Counted from the stretch's first letter, positions 17,361 through 26,721 are shown. The stretch is 64,000 nt of DNA from Cupriavidus sp. D384 (GCF_001652915.1 NZ_BBQI01000090.1:1-64000), one strand, 5' to 3'. The notes: generated by a model from the letters alone, not told the origin. Numbers and translations are program-made.

Positions 17361-17795
17361 TTAGCCGATGCGCTTGCGCATCTCGATGTGCGGAATGCCG
17401 GCTTCCTCGAATTCCGCCCCTATCTGCTCGAAACCCACGCGCGCGTAGAACGGCGCGGCGTGGGTCTGCGCGTTGAGGATCAGCTCCGGATAGCCCAGTT
17501 CTGCGGCCTTGGTCATCAGTGCATCGAGCACCTTCGCACCCATGCCGGTGCCGCGCGCCACCCTCAGCACCGCCATGCGCCCGATATGGCCATCCGGCAG
17601 CAGCCGGCCCGTCGCCACCGGCGTGCCGTCCTGGGCAAACGCCAGCGCGTGCCAGCTCGGGGCATCCATGTCGTCCCATTCCAGTTCCACCGGTACACCC
17701 TGCTCTTCCACAAAGACGCTGTAGCGGATGGCGCGCGCGCGTTCGCGGGCTTCATCCCAGGCGCACACCAGTACGGAATCGGGGCAGACGGACAT
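17361..17795 (-). CDS. GNAT family N-acetyltransferase
   Basis: This 144-residue single GNAT domain starts with the RYSVFVEEQGVPVELEWDDMD segment typical of the ElaA/YjcF branch. The acetyl-CoA loop is VARGTGMGAKVLDALM, and the C-terminal strand is NAQTHAAPFYARVGFE. Substrate is unknown. The gene converges on the CoA-transferase gene with 28 bp between them and is divergent from the threonate cluster. Confidence 0.83.
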   Translation of the reverse strand: MSVCPDSVLVCAWDEARERARAIRYSVFVEEQGVPVELEWDDMDAPSWHALAFAQDGTPVATGRLLPDGHIGRMAVLRVARGTGMGAKVLDALMTKAAELGYPELILNAQTHAAPFYARVGFEQIGAEFEEAGIPHIEMRKRIG

Positions 17796-17982
17796 GATTT
17801 TCTAGGGCGGAAAGTCTTGGAAAGGCGCAATGATACGCCGACGGCCGGGCGACGGCGGTCAAGGCCGCCCTGCAGACCCGTGCGATTATCGGCCATCCGC
17901 TGCACCAGCCTAGGGATTACCCCCCCTGCCATCCCTTGATGAAATTTGTATGATGACCTGACTACCCGATGACGTGATAACG

Positions 17983-18726
17983 ATGTTCCAGAAGATTCCC
18001 GCCCGTGCGCTGACCGACAGCGTGGCCGAACAGTTACTCGAGAAGATCGAAGGCGGCGTGTTTCCGCGTGGCGCCAAGCTGCCCACCGAAGCCGTGCTGT
18101 CCGAGGAATTCGGCGTCAGCCGCACCGTGATCCGCGAGGCCATTGCGCGGCTCAAGTACGAAGGCCTGGTGGAATCGCGCCAGGGCAGCGGCGTATTCGT
18201 GACCGAACAGGCCGGCATCCGTCCGCTGCGCATCGACTACACCGACGTCGACACGCTGGAATCGGTGCTGCAAATCGTTGAACTGCGACGTTCCATCGAG
18301 GCCGAGGTGGCCGCGCAGGCCGCCCGCCGCCGTACGGACGCGGCCATGGCCGGCATCGATGCCGCGCTGGCCCGCCTGGATGCCGAGGTGGCCGCCGGCG
18401 GTGACGGCGTGGACGCCGACGTGGGTTTCCACCGCGCCATCGCCGAAGCCACCGGCAATCCCTACTTCCTCAAGACGCTGGCGTTCCTGAGCCAGTACCT
18501 GGAAACCGCCACGCGCGTCACGCGAACCAACGAGGCGCGCCGCGAGGACTTCTCGCGCCAGGTGCGCGAGGAACATCAGGCCATCGTCGCCGCCATTCGC
18601 GCGGGTGACCCCGACGCCGCGCGCAATGCCGCGCAGAACCATATGTACAACGCGGCGCGCCGCCTGTCGCAACTGGGCGACGACGACGCAGCCGCCGGCG
18701 ACCTGCCGCAAGGCCCGTCGCATTAA
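17983..18726 (+). CDS. GntR/FCD regulator of the four-carbon acid sugar cluster
   Basis: This 247-residue regulator has a FadR-type winged helix (PRGAKLPTEAVLSEEFGVSRTVIREAIARLKYEGLVESRQGSGVFV) and an FCD effector domain. FCD ligand residues appear in DVGFHRAIAEATGN, EEHQAIVAAI and QNHMYN. ATG at 17983 is preferred; a GTG three codons upstream is possible. It lies 21 bp ahead of ltnD and in the same direction, so it likely regulates its own operon in response to a tetronate or an intermediate. The assignment is from context. Confidence 0.88.
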   Translation: MFQKIPARALTDSVAEQLLEKIEGGVFPRGAKLPTEAVLSEEFGVSRTVIREAIARLKYEGLVESRQGSGVFVTEQAGIRPLRIDYTDVDTLESVLQIVELRRSIEAEVAAQAARRRTDAAMAGIDAALARLDAEVAAGGDGVDADVGFHRAIAEATGNPYFLKTLAFLSQYLETATRVTRTNEARREDFSRQVREEHQAIVAAIRAGDPDAARNAAQNHMYNAARRLSQLGDDDAAAGDLPQGPSH

Positions 18727-18747
18727 TCCCGCTTTCAGGAGATTTCC

Positions 18748-19647
18748 ATGTCCAGGAATATTGGTGTCATCGGCTTGGGTGCGATGGGCTATGGCGTGGC
18801 GCAGTCGCTGCTGCGCGCCGGCTTCAAGGTCCATGCGTTCGATCTGCGCGATGAGGTGCTGCGCCGCTTTGCCGACGCCGGCGGCGTGCCGTGCGGCAGC
18901 CCGGCCGAACTGGGCGAGCGCTGCGACGTGGTGATCACGCTCGTGGTCAACGCCGCGCAGACCGAATCGGTGCTGTTCGGCGAACAGGGTGCGGCACCGG
19001 CCATGGCCGCCGGCAAGCTCGTGATTGCCAGCGCCACCGTGCCGCCCGGCTTTGCCGAAGCCCTGGGCAAGCGGCTGGCGCAAAAGGGCCTGCTGCTGCT
19101 CGACGCGCCGGTCTCGGGCGGCGCCGCCCGCGCTGCCACTGGCGAAATGACGATGATGACGTCGGGCCCTGCCGAAGCCTACGCGCTGGCCGAGGACGTG
19201 CTGGGCGCCATTGCCGGCAAGGTCTACCGCCTGGGCGACGCCCATGGCGCCGGCTCGAAGGTCAAGATCATCAACCAGCTGCTGGCCGGTGTGCATATCG
19301 CTGCAGCAGCCGAAGCCATGGCGCTGGGCCTGCGCGAAGGCGTGGACCCCGACGCGCTCTACGACGTCATCACGCACAGCGCCGGCAACTCGTGGATGTT
19401 CGAAAACCGCGTGCCGCATATCCTGGCGGGCGACTACACGCCGCTGTCGGCCGTCGACATCTTCGTCAAGGACCTGGGCATGGTGCTGGATACCGCGCGC
19501 ACCAGCAAATTCCCGCTGCCGCTGTCGGCCGCCGCACACCAGATGTTCATGATGGCGTCCACCGCCGGCCATGGCGGCGAGGACGACTCCGCCGTGATCA
19601 AGATTTTCCCGGGCATCGAACTGCCCGCCGGCAAGGCCAAGGAGTAA
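18748..19647 (+). CDS. ltnD: L-threonate dehydrogenase
   Basis: This 299-residue member of the beta-hydroxyacid dehydrogenase family has the NAD-binding GLGAMG (residues 9-14), the substrate motif DAPVSGGAARAATG and the catalytic Lys173 in GAGSKVKIINQ. In the characterised tetronate pathway LtnD oxidises L-threonate at C2 to 2-oxo-tetronate. The full companion gene set downstream makes this specific assignment better than the generic one. Its terminal codons AAG GAG TAA provide the Shine-Dalgarno sequence for otnK, 8 bases from the otnK ATG. Confidence 0.9.
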   Translation: MSRNIGVIGLGAMGYGVAQSLLRAGFKVHAFDLRDEVLRRFADAGGVPCGSPAELGERCDVVITLVVNAAQTESVLFGEQGAAPAMAAGKLVIASATVPPGFAEALGKRLAQKGLLLLDAPVSGGAARAATGEMTMMTSGPAEAYALAEDVLGAIAGKVYRLGDAHGAGSKVKIINQLLAGVHIAAAAEAMALGLREGVDPDALYDVITHSAGNSWMFENRVPHILAGDYTPLSAVDIFVKDLGMVLDTARTSKFPLPLSAAAHQMFMMASTAGHGGEDDSAVIKIFPGIELPAGKAKE

Positions 19648-19651
19648 TGCA

Positions 19652-20926
19652 ATGACGACGGATCGTCCCCTGCTGGGCTGTATCGCCGACGATTTCACCG
19701 GCGCCACCGACCTGGCCAACACGCTCGTGCGCAATGGCATGCGCACCGTGCAGACCATTGGCGTGCCCACCTCGGCGGTGCAGGCCGACGCCATCGTCGT
19801 CGCGCTGAAATCGCGCACGATTCCGGCGGCCGACGCGGTGGCCCAGTCGCTGGCCGCGCTGGCCTGGCTGCGCGAGCAGGGCTGCCGCCAGTTCGTGTTC
19901 AAGTACTGCTCGACGTTCGATTCGACCGACGCCGGCAATATCGGCCCGGTGGCCGAGGCCCTGCTCGACGCCCTGGGCAGCGATTTCACGATCGCCTGCC
20001 CGGCCTTTCCCGAAAACGGCCGCACGATCTTCCGCGGGCACCTGTTCGTGGCCGATGCCCTGCTTAGCGAATCGGGCATGGAGCACCATCCGCTCACGCC
20101 GATGACCGATGCCAGCCTGGTGCGCGTGCTGCAGCGCCAGAGCCAGTCCAAGGTGGGCCTGCTGCGTTATGACACCGTGGCGAAGGGCCCGCAGGCCGTG
20201 CGCGCCCGTATCGACGCGCTGCGCGCCGAAGGCGTGAAGCTGACGATTGCCGATGCAATTTCCGACGCCGACCTGTTCGCGCTGGGCGAAGGCTGCGCGG
20301 CGCTGCCGCTGATTACGGGCGGCTCGGGCATCGCACTGGGCCTGCCTGAGAATTTCCGCCGGGCCGGGCTGCTGCCCGCGCGCACCGACGCGGCCGAAGT
20401 GCCGGCCGTCAACGGCCATGGCGTGGTGCTGGCGGGCAGCGCATCGCGCGCCACCAACGGCCAGGTCGCGCACTGGATCGCACAGAAGCGACCCGCCCTG
20501 CGGATCGATCCGCTGCGCCTGGCGCGTGGCGAGGCCGTGACCGACGAGGCGCTGGCCTTTGCCCGCGATCACGACGAACCGGTGCTGATCTATGCGACGG
20601 CGCAACCCGAGCAGGTCAAGGCCGTGCAGGCCGAGCTTGGCGTGGCACGCGCAGGCGAACTCGTGGAACACGCGCTGGCCTGCATCGCCGCCACGCTCAA
20701 GGCCCGCGGCACGCGCCGCTTTGTGGTGGCCGGCGGCGAGACGTCGGGCGCCGTGGTGCAGGCGCTGGGCGTGGAGTCGCTGCGCATCGGCCGCCAGATT
20801 GCCCCGGGCGTGCCAGCCACCGTCACGCTCGATGCCGAGCCGCTGGCGCTGGCCCTGAAATCGGGCAACTTCGGCGGCGAGAACTTCTTCGACGAAGCGC
20901 TGCAGGTGCTGGGAGCCACGCGATGA
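19652..20926 (+). CDS. otnK: 3-oxo-tetronate kinase (four-carbon acid sugar kinase)
   Basis: This 424-residue protein of the former DUF1537 family has the N-terminal substrate domain start LGCIADDFTGATDLANTL and the C-terminal nucleotide-binding GGETSGAVVQALG. OtnK phosphorylates 3-oxo-tetronate at the 4-hydroxyl with ATP. The gene starts 4 bases after ltnD and overlaps otnC by four bases (ATGA), so the three are tightly coupled. Confidence 0.93.
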   Translation: MTTDRPLLGCIADDFTGATDLANTLVRNGMRTVQTIGVPTSAVQADAIVVALKSRTIPAADAVAQSLAALAWLREQGCRQFVFKYCSTFDSTDAGNIGPVAEALLDALGSDFTIACPAFPENGRTIFRGHLFVADALLSESGMEHHPLTPMTDASLVRVLQRQSQSKVGLLRYDTVAKGPQAVRARIDALRAEGVKLTIADAISDADLFALGEGCAALPLITGGSGIALGLPENFRRAGLLPARTDAAEVPAVNGHGVVLAGSASRATNGQVAHWIAQKRPALRIDPLRLARGEAVTDEALAFARDHDEPVLIYATAQPEQVKAVQAELGVARAGELVEHALACIAATLKARGTRRFVVAGGETSGAVVQALGVESLRIGRQIAPGVPATVTLDAEPLALALKSGNFGGENFFDEALQVLGATR

Positions 20927-21564
20927 GCCAGAACGAAAGCGCACTGCGCGAAGAGATCTGCCGCGTCGGCGCCAGCCTGTTCCAGCGCGGCTACATGGTC
21001 GGCACGGCTGGCAACATCAGCGCCCGACTGGAAGACGGCTGGCTGATCACGCCCACCGACGCGTGCCTGGGCACGCTGGACCCCGCCAGGGTCGCCAAGG
21101 TGGCGACCGACGGCACCTGGGTATCGGGCGACAAGCCGTCGAAGACGCTCACGCTGCACCGTTGCGTCTACGACAACAACCCGAACGCCCATGGCGTGGT
21201 GCATACCCATTCCACCCACCTGGTGGCCCTGACGCTGGCCGGTGTGTGGCAACCCGACGACGTGCTGCCGCCGATCACGCCGTACTACGTGATGAAGGTG
21301 GGCCATATCCCGCTGATTCCGTACCACCGCCCGGGCGACCCGGCCGTGGCGGCCCGCGTGGCGCAGCTTGCAAACGAGGTACGCGGCGTGCTGCTGGCGC
21401 GGCTGGGTCCGGTGGTGTGGGAAGACAGCGTGTCGCGGGCCGCCTGGGCGCTGGAGGAGCTGGAAGAAACCGCCAGGCTCTGGATGATGCTCGGGGACAA
21501 ATCCGCACCGCTCGATGAAACCGCGCTGGCGGAACTGCGCGACACGTTCAAGGCGAGGTGGTAG
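20923..21564 (+). CDS. otnC: 3-oxo-tetronate 4-phosphate decarboxylase (class II aldolase-like)
   Basis: This 213-residue class II aldolase/adducin-fold enzyme has the GTAGNISARL phosphate loop (about residues 27-36) and the zinc-ligand pattern HTHSTH near residue 93, plus a C-terminal His in YHRPGD. In the tetronate pathway OtnC converts 3-oxo-tetronate 4-phosphate to dihydroxyacetone phosphate and CO2. Four-base overlap with otnK. Confidence 0.92.
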   Translation: MSQNESALREEICRVGASLFQRGYMVGTAGNISARLEDGWLITPTDACLGTLDPARVAKVATDGTWVSGDKPSKTLTLHRCVYDNNPNAHGVVHTHSTHLVALTLAGVWQPDDVLPPITPYYVMKVGHIPLIPYHRPGDPAVAARVAQLANEVRGVLLARLGPVVWEDSVSRAAWALEELEETARLWMMLGDKSAPLDETALAELRDTFKARW

Positions 21565-21594
21565 CGCCGCAGGAATCTACCCCATTGCTTTGCT

Positions 21595-21711
21595 CCCCTC
21601 TCCCGCTACGCGAGAGAGGGGTTGGGGGAGAGGGCAAGCGCCAGACTCTGGCGACATCTCATAACAACGCCCCGCCCTCTCCCCAGCCCTCTCCCGCAAC
21701 GCGGGAGAGGG
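21595..21711. repeat. BIME-like pair of inverted REP elements
   Basis: Two hairpins with the core CCCTCTCCCGC-ACGCG-GAGAGGG lie at 21595-21621 and 21687-21711. They are in opposite orientation, with complementary GGGGAGAGGGC and GCCCTCTCCCC segments on their inner sides, so the whole 117 bp can fold into a branched stem. It sits between otnC and the transporter gene and could act as a transcript stabiliser or partial terminator. Related single copies are at 30515 and 36819. Confidence 0.7.
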
Positions 21712-21751
21712 CGACACCCTCAGCCGGTTCAAGACCAAGGAGACCTTTCAA

Positions 21752-23110
21752 ATGACCGCATCCAACCCCGCGGTGGGGACCACTGCCGCCGACGCACGGC
21801 TGGACACCGACGCCGCCACCGAAAAGAGCGCCTACAACAAGGTGTTCTGGCGCATCATGCCGTTCCTGATGCTGTGCTACGTGATCGCCTATCTCGATCG
21901 CGTCAACGTGGGCTTCGCCAAGCTGCAGATGGCGCAGGACCTGCAATTCTCGGAGACCGTGTTCGGCCTGGGCGCCGGCCTGTTCTTCATCGGCTACTTC
22001 CTGTTCGAGGTGCCCAGCAACCTGCTGATGCACCGCATCGGCGCGCGTATCTGGATTGCGCGGATCATGATCACGTGGGGCATCATCTCGGCCGCTTTCG
22101 TGTTCGTGCAGACGCCCACGCAGTTCTACGTCATGCGCTTCCTGCTGGGCCTGGCCGAGGCGGGCTTCTATCCGGGCGTGATCCTGTACCTGACGTACTG
22201 GTACCCGTCGCACCGCCGCGCCAAGATGATCGCGCTGTTCATGTCGGGCATTCCCGTGGCGGGCATGTTCGGCAACCCGCTGTCGGGCTGGATCATGGAC
22301 GCGTTCCACGACACCCACGGCTGGGCCGGCTGGCAGTGGATGTTCTTTATCGAGGCGCTGCCCGCATTTGCCATCGGCATCGTGACGGTCTTCGTGCTGC
22401 GCGACGGCATCGACAAGGCACCGTGGCTCAACAACGACGAGAAGGCCCTGCTCAAGCGCAACATCGAGGAAGACGAGCGCGCCGCCTCTGCCGCAGCCGC
22501 CGCCAATGGCCAGCGCGACATGCATTCGCTGGGCGCCGTGTTCAGCGACCGCCGCGTCTGGTGGATGTGCCTGATCTATTTCTGCTTCGTGACCGGCCAG
22601 TACGCACTGACGTTCTGGATGCCGACGCTGGTCAAGGCCAGCGGCGTGACCGGCAACCTCAATATCGGCCTGCTCTCCGCCATCCCGTTCATCTGCGCGA
22701 TTGTCGTCATGAACATCCTGGGCCACAGCGCCGATGCCCGCCGCGAACGCCGCTGGCACCTGATCGTGCCGGCACTGATGGGCGCCACGGGCTTTGCCAT
22801 TGCCGCGTCGTTCACCCACAATACCCCGGTGGCCATTGCGGCGCTGTCGCTGGCCGCCGCCGGTGTGCTGACCTGCGCGCCGCTGTTCTGGTCGCTGCCG
22901 ACCGCGTTCCTGAGCGGCGTTGCCGCCGCGTCGGGCATCGCCGTGGTCAACTCGGTGGGCAACCTGGCAGGCTTTGTGTCGCCGTACATGGTCGGCGCGC
23001 TCAAGGACCTGACGCAGAGCACGCAATTGCCGATGTACGTGCTGTCGGCCATCCTGATCGTGGGCGCCCTGCTGGTGTGGCTGACCCCGGCCAGGCTGGT
23101 CAACCGCTGA
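21752..23110 (+). CDS. MFS transporter, anion:cation symporter family
   Basis: This 452-residue protein has about 12 membrane helices and MFS motifs such as YLDRVNVGFAKLQM (helix 1), GLGAGLFFIGYFLFEVPSN (helix 2) and RFLLGLAEAGFYPGVILYLTYWYP (helix 4). These are characteristic of the ACS family, which imports sugar acids and similar anions with protons. A cytoplasmic loop follows helix 6. Its place inside the tetronate operon makes it the likely importer of L-threonate and/or D-erythronate. AAGGAGACC precedes the start. Confidence 0.91.
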   Translation: MTASNPAVGTTAADARLDTDAATEKSAYNKVFWRIMPFLMLCYVIAYLDRVNVGFAKLQMAQDLQFSETVFGLGAGLFFIGYFLFEVPSNLLMHRIGARIWIARIMITWGIISAAFVFVQTPTQFYVMRFLLGLAEAGFYPGVILYLTYWYPSHRRAKMIALFMSGIPVAGMFGNPLSGWIMDAFHDTHGWAGWQWMFFIEALPAFAIGIVTVFVLRDGIDKAPWLNNDEKALLKRNIEEDERAASAAAAANGQRDMHSLGAVFSDRRVWWMCLIYFCFVTGQYALTFWMPTLVKASGVTGNLNIGLLSAIPFICAIVVMNILGHSADARRERRWHLIVPALMGATGFAIAASFTHNTPVAIAALSLAAAGVLTCAPLFWSLPTAFLSGVAAASGIAVVNSVGNLAGFVSPYMVGALKDLTQSTQLPMYVLSAILIVGALLVWLTPARLVNR

Positions 23111-23138
23111 TCGAACCTGAAGTTCAAGGAGACCTGAC

Positions 23139-23921
23139 ATGCCGCGCTTTGCCGCGAACCTCTCGATGATGTACACGGAGCACGACTTCCTGGACCGCTT
23201 TGCCGCTGCGGCAAAGGACGGCTTCCAGGCCGTGGAGTACCTGTTCCCGTACGACCATCCGGCCGCCGAGATCCGCCAGCGGCTGGACGCGCACGGCCTG
23301 ACCCAGGCCCTGTTCAACGCGCCGCCGGGCGACTGGGGCGCCGGCGAGCGCGGCATCGCCGCCCTGCCCGGACGCGAGACCGAGTTCCGCAACGCGTTTG
23401 CAAAGGCGCTGGAATATGCGGCCGTGCTCGGCAACGACCGCGTGCACGTGATGGCCGGCATCGTGCCGGCCGACGCCGACCGCGCCCGCTGCCGCGCCGT
23501 CTACCTGGAGAACCTGGCCTACGCCGCCGCGTCGGCCGCCGCGCATGGCATCACGGTGCTGATCGAGCCGATCAACACGCGCGACATGCCGGGCTACTTC
23601 CTCAACCGCCAGGACGACGGCCAGGCCATCTGCCAGCAGGTGGGCGCCGCCAACCTGAAAGTGCAGTTCGACTGCTACCACTGCCAGATCGTGGAAGGCG
23701 ATATCGCCAAGAAGCTGGAACGCGATTTTGCCGGTATCGGTCATATCCAGATTGCCGGCGTGCCCGAACGGCACGAGCCGGACATTGGCGAACTGAACTA
23801 CCCGTACCTGTTCGACGTGATCGACCGGCTTGGCTACACGGGCTGGATCGGCTGCGAGTATCGCCCGCGCGCCGGCACGTCCGAGGGCCTGGGCTGGCTC
23901 AAGCCATACCTGAAGCGTTGA
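23139..23921 (+). CDS. otnI: 2-oxo-tetronate isomerase (hydroxypyruvate isomerase family)
   Basis: This 260-residue TIM-barrel protein of the Hyi family has metal and base residues in [16 protein letters not shown] (Glu), [13 protein letters not shown] (Asp/His), and a C-terminal Glu in [16 protein letters not shown]. OtnI interconverts 2-oxo- and 3-oxo-tetronate, joining both dehydrogenases to the OtnK/OtnC branch. AAGGAGACC precedes the ATG. Named from family plus cluster context. Confidence 0.91.
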   Translation: MPRFAANLSMMYTEHDFLDRFAAAAKDGFQAVEYLFPYDHPAAEIRQRLDAHGLTQALFNAPPGDWGAGERGIAALPGRETEFRNAFAKALEYAAVLGNDRVHVMAGIVPADADRARCRAVYLENLAYAAASAAAHGITVLIEPINTRDMPGYFLNRQDDGQAICQQVGAANLKVQFDCYHCQIVEGDIAKKLERDFAGIGHIQIAGVPERHEPDIGELNYPYLFDVIDRLGYTGWIGCEYRPRAGTSEGLGWLKPYLKR

Positions 23922-23952
23922 TCCTCTGCAAACCCACCGGAATGCTGCAACC

Positions 23953-24924
23953 ATGAACGTACTGATTACCGGCGGCGCCGGTTTCCTGGGCCTGCAACTG
24001 GCCCGCCTGCTGCTCAAGCGCGGCGCGCTGAGCCTGGACGGCAAGGCCGTGACCATCGGCAAGCTCACGCTGCTGGACGTGGTGGCGCCACAGATCGACG
24101 ACGCACGCGTGCGCGTGGTGACGGGCGACCTGTCCGATCCGGCCGTGCTGGCGCAGGCCATCGACCGGGACACCGGCGCCATCTTCCACCTGGCTGCCGT
24201 GGTCAGCGGCCAGGCCGAGGCCGATTTCGACCTGGGCATGCGCGTGAATCTGGACGCCTCGCGGGCGCTGCTGGAAACGTGCCGCCAGCTTGGCCATGTG
24301 CCGCGCGTGGTGTTCACGAGTTCGGTCGCCGTCTACGGCGGCAAGCTGCCGCCCGTGGTGCAGGACGATACCGCGCTGAATCCGCAGTCCTCGTATGGCG
24401 CGCAGAAGGCCATCGGCGAATTGCTGCTGTCGGACTACAGCCGCAAGGGCTTTGTCGATGGCCGCGTGCTGCGCCTGCCGACGATCAGCGTGCGACCGGG
24501 CAAGCCCAATGCCGCCGCGTCGTCGTTCGCCAGCGGCATCATCCGCGAACCGCTGTCGGGCGTGGCCGCCAACTGCCCGGTGCACCCGGACACCGCGCTG
24601 TGGCTGCTGTCGCCGCGCGGCGCGATCCAGGCTCTGGTCAATGGCATCGAACTGGACGGCGCCCGCTTCGGCAACCGCCGTGTGGTAAACCTGCCGGGAC
24701 TGTCGGTGACGGCCGCGCAGATGGTGGACGCGCTGCGCCGCGTGGCAGGCGATGCGGTGGCCGACCGCGTGACCTGGGAGCGCGAGGATCGCATCGAGAA
24801 GATCGTCGGCACCTGGCCGGCCGCCTGGGACCCGTCCCGCGCGCTGGAACTGGGTTTTGTCGGCGATGCCGACTTCGATTCGGTGATCCGGGCCTACGCG
24901 GAGGATGCGGGCCTGTCGCTCTGA
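23953..24924 (+). CDS. denD: D-erythronate dehydrogenase
   Basis: This 323-residue NAD-dependent epimerase/dehydratase-family SDR has an N-terminal ITGGAGFLGLQLA and the catalytic YxxxK as Tyr-Gly-Ala-Gln-Lys, preceded by FTSSVAVYGG. DenD oxidises D-erythronate to 2-oxo-tetronate, the second entry point of the pathway. Without the neighbours it would be called only a sugar-nucleotide epimerase-like protein; the complete otn set makes DenD likely. Last gene of the operon. Confidence 0.88.
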   Translation: MNVLITGGAGFLGLQLARLLLKRGALSLDGKAVTIGKLTLLDVVAPQIDDARVRVVTGDLSDPAVLAQAIDRDTGAIFHLAAVVSGQAEADFDLGMRVNLDASRALLETCRQLGHVPRVVFTSSVAVYGGKLPPVVQDDTALNPQSSYGAQKAIGELLLSDYSRKGFVDGRVLRLPTISVRPGKPNAAASSFASGIIREPLSGVAANCPVHPDTALWLLSPRGAIQALVNGIELDGARFGNRRVVNLPGLSVTAAQMVDALRRVAGDAVADRVTWEREDRIEKIVGTWPAAWDPSRALELGFVGDADFDSVIRAYAEDAGLSL

Positions 24925-24939
24925 GCGGCCAGCCCGTCG

Positions 24940-24978
24940 TGCCGGACGGCATCGGCGCCTGCGCGATACCGTCCGGCA
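24940..24978 (+). terminator. Hairpin after denD
   Basis: Perfect 10-bp arms TGCCGGACGG and CCGTCCGGCA enclose a 19-nt loop, 15 bp after the denD stop. No T-run follows, so efficiency as an intrinsic terminator is doubtful. The rest of the 196-bp gap to the convergent thioesterase gene holds nothing recognisable. Confidence 0.4.
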
Positions 24979-25120
24979 GCCACTAACGGAACCGCGCCAT
25001 TGCGCCGGCAGCAGCGAATCGGGTTCGCCCGTCCGCGCCTTGCCGGCGCACGCCGATCACCCGGCCGTCCGCCAGCAACACCCTCCTTCCAGGGGGCACC
25101 GGGGAATGCCACGGCAGACC

Positions 25121-25558
25121 TTACGCGGCGGGCTTCACCACCTCCCAGGCGTCGATGGTCTCGCGTACCTGCGCGGGAATCGGCGCCGACTTCTGCGTCT
25201 TCGGGTCGGCGCACACGTAGACGATCTCGCCGGTAATCAGGTGCTCGTCACCGCGATACATCTCCACGCGGAACAGCATGCTCGAACGCCCCAGGCGCGC
25301 CATGCGGCCGCGGATGTCCAGCATGTCGTCGAAGCGCGCCGAGGCGTGGTATTCGAGCGTGGACTTGACCACGAAGATGTCCACGCCATGCGCGTGCAGC
25401 ACGTCTTCAGGGTAGCGGATGCCCACCGCGCGCCAGTATTCGGTCACGCAGATATCGCAGTACGTCAGGTAGTGCGCATTGAAGACGATCGACTGGGGAT
25501 CGACCTCGGCCCAGCGCACGCGCAGCGGCATGCTGTGGCGGAAATCCTCTTTGGCCAT
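25121..25558 (-). CDS. YbgC/4-hydroxybenzoyl-CoA thioesterase-like hotdog protein
   Basis: This 145-residue hotdog-fold protein has the active-site pattern RVRWAEVDPQSIVFNAHYLTY, with the predicted catalytic Asp20, as in YbgC and 4-hydroxybenzoyl-CoA thioesterases. It would hydrolyse a short or aromatic acyl-CoA. ATG at 25558 is preferred over an in-frame TTG nine bases upstream because the GGAG ribosome site is then spaced properly. It lies downstream of a Bug receptor gene but behind a strong terminator. Confidence 0.85.
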   Translation of the reverse strand: MAKEDFRHSMPLRVRWAEVDPQSIVFNAHYLTYCDICVTEYWRAVGIRYPEDVLHAHGVDIFVVKSTLEYHASARFDDMLDIRGRMARLGRSSMLFRVEMYRGDEHLITGEIVYVCADPKTQKSAPIPAQVRETIDAWEVVKPAA

Positions 25559-25577
25559 CTGGCACAAGCTCCAAATG

Positions 25578-25608
25578 AAAAACGGGGCGCTCCGTGGAAC
25601 GCCCCGTC
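25578..25608 (-). terminator. Rho-independent terminator downstream of a Bug gene
   Basis: On the minus strand an 8-10 bp G+C-rich stem (GGGGCGTTCC / GGAGCGCCCC, with two mispaired positions) is followed directly by GTTTTT. It lies 12 bp after the Bug receptor stop and just before the thioesterase ribosome site, so it should limit read-through into the thioesterase gene. Confidence 0.8.
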
Positions 25609-25619
25609 CGGTGACAGGC

Positions 25620-26603
25620 TTATTGCGGCTTGTTCAGCCCCAGCTTTTCGATGATGGCGCGCTCGCGCTTGACCGTGTCGGCCGCAAAGGCAGCGTACTG
25701 GCTGCTGCTCATGTAGTACGGCTCCATGTCGAACTTTGCCAGCGATTCGCGGTAGTTCGGCATCTCCATGGCCTGCTTGAATGCGTCATGCAGCTTCTTG
25801 ACGATGGCCGGATCGGTGCCCTTGGGCGCCACCAGGCCGAACGGCGAGGTCTGCACGATGCCCATGCCCAGTTCCTTCAGCGTCGGCACGTTCGGGAAGC
25901 GCGCCGAGCGCTTGTCGCCCCAGGTGGACAGCAGGCGCAGCTTGCCCGATTCCACGTACTGGGCCCAGGCCGGCGTATCGGCCACCGACATCACGTGACC
26001 GCCCAGCAGCGCCTGCATCGATTCCGAATTGCCCTTGTACGGGATATGCGAGAACTGCACGCCCTGACGCATCGCCAGGTCTTCCATGGTCAGGTGCAGC
26101 GTGGTCATCGAGCCTGGCGAACCGTAGGTCAGCTTGCCCGGATTGGCCTTGGCGTAGGCGATGTAGTCCTGCATCGTCTTGATCGGCGAATCGGCGGGCA
26201 CCACCAGGCCAAACGAATAGCCAGCCAGGTTGATCACGTAATTCAGGTCCTTGACCGGATCCCAGTTGATCTTGGTGGTATACGGCAGACGGTACACGGG
26301 CATGGCCACCTGGGCCAGCGTGTAGCCGTCCGGCGCCGTCGACTGCATCATCTGGGCGGGCAGCACGCCGCCCGCACCGGGCTTGTTCTCGACGATCACG
26401 GGCTGGCCCAGGATCTTCGAGGCGTTGTCTGCCAGCACGCGGAACGGAATGTCGGTGGAACCGCCGGCCGTGTAGCCGATGATCAGGCGAATCGGACGAT
26501 TCGGAAATTTGTCCGCCTGGGCGTGTGCCGGCATGGCGGCCAGTCCAACTGCGGCCGAAGCGGCGATCAGGCCCACCTGGGCCATAAAGTGGCGGCGTTG
26601 CAT
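25620..26603 (-). CDS. Bug-family (TctC-like) periplasmic solute receptor
   Basis: This 327-residue exported protein has the signal MQRRHFMAQVGLIAASAAVGLAAMPAHA (cleavage about residue 28). It starts mature with the FPNRPIRLIIGYTAGGSTD Bug pattern, then PGAGGVLPAQMMQSTAPDGYTL and HIPYKGNSESMQ. The RR before the hydrophobic stretch is followed by only a weak Tat-like context. The start at 26603 follows GAAGGAGAC. No permease genes are adjacent. The ligand is probably a carboxylate; a thioesterase follows, which hints at acyl-acid metabolism. Confidence 0.91.
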   Translation of the reverse strand: MQRRHFMAQVGLIAASAAVGLAAMPAHAQADKFPNRPIRLIIGYTAGGSTDIPFRVLADNASKILGQPVIVENKPGAGGVLPAQMMQSTAPDGYTLAQVAMPVYRLPYTTKINWDPVKDLNYVINLAGYSFGLVVPADSPIKTMQDYIAYAKANPGKLTYGSPGSMTTLHLTMEDLAMRQGVQFSHIPYKGNSESMQALLGGHVMSVADTPAWAQYVESGKLRLLSTWGDKRSARFPNVPTLKELGMGIVQTSPFGLVAPKGTDPAIVKKLHDAFKQAMEMPNYRESLAKFDMEPYYMSSSQYAAFAADTVKRERAIIEKLGLNKPQ

Positions 26604-26721
26604 GAGTGTTGTCTCCTTCTGCTGCAAAAAATGCACTGTTGCGACTTCGATAAACCGTGAAACAGTTGCAGGCCAGCCCCGGTTGTTTTGGGAAGGGGTC
26701 AGGCCGAAATTCGTTGATGTA

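Noticed and set aside
18034-20151. 705-codon minus-strand frame over the GntR/ltnD/otnK region
   Set aside because: Antisense shadow of three well-supported genes with conserved catalytic motifs on the plus strand.
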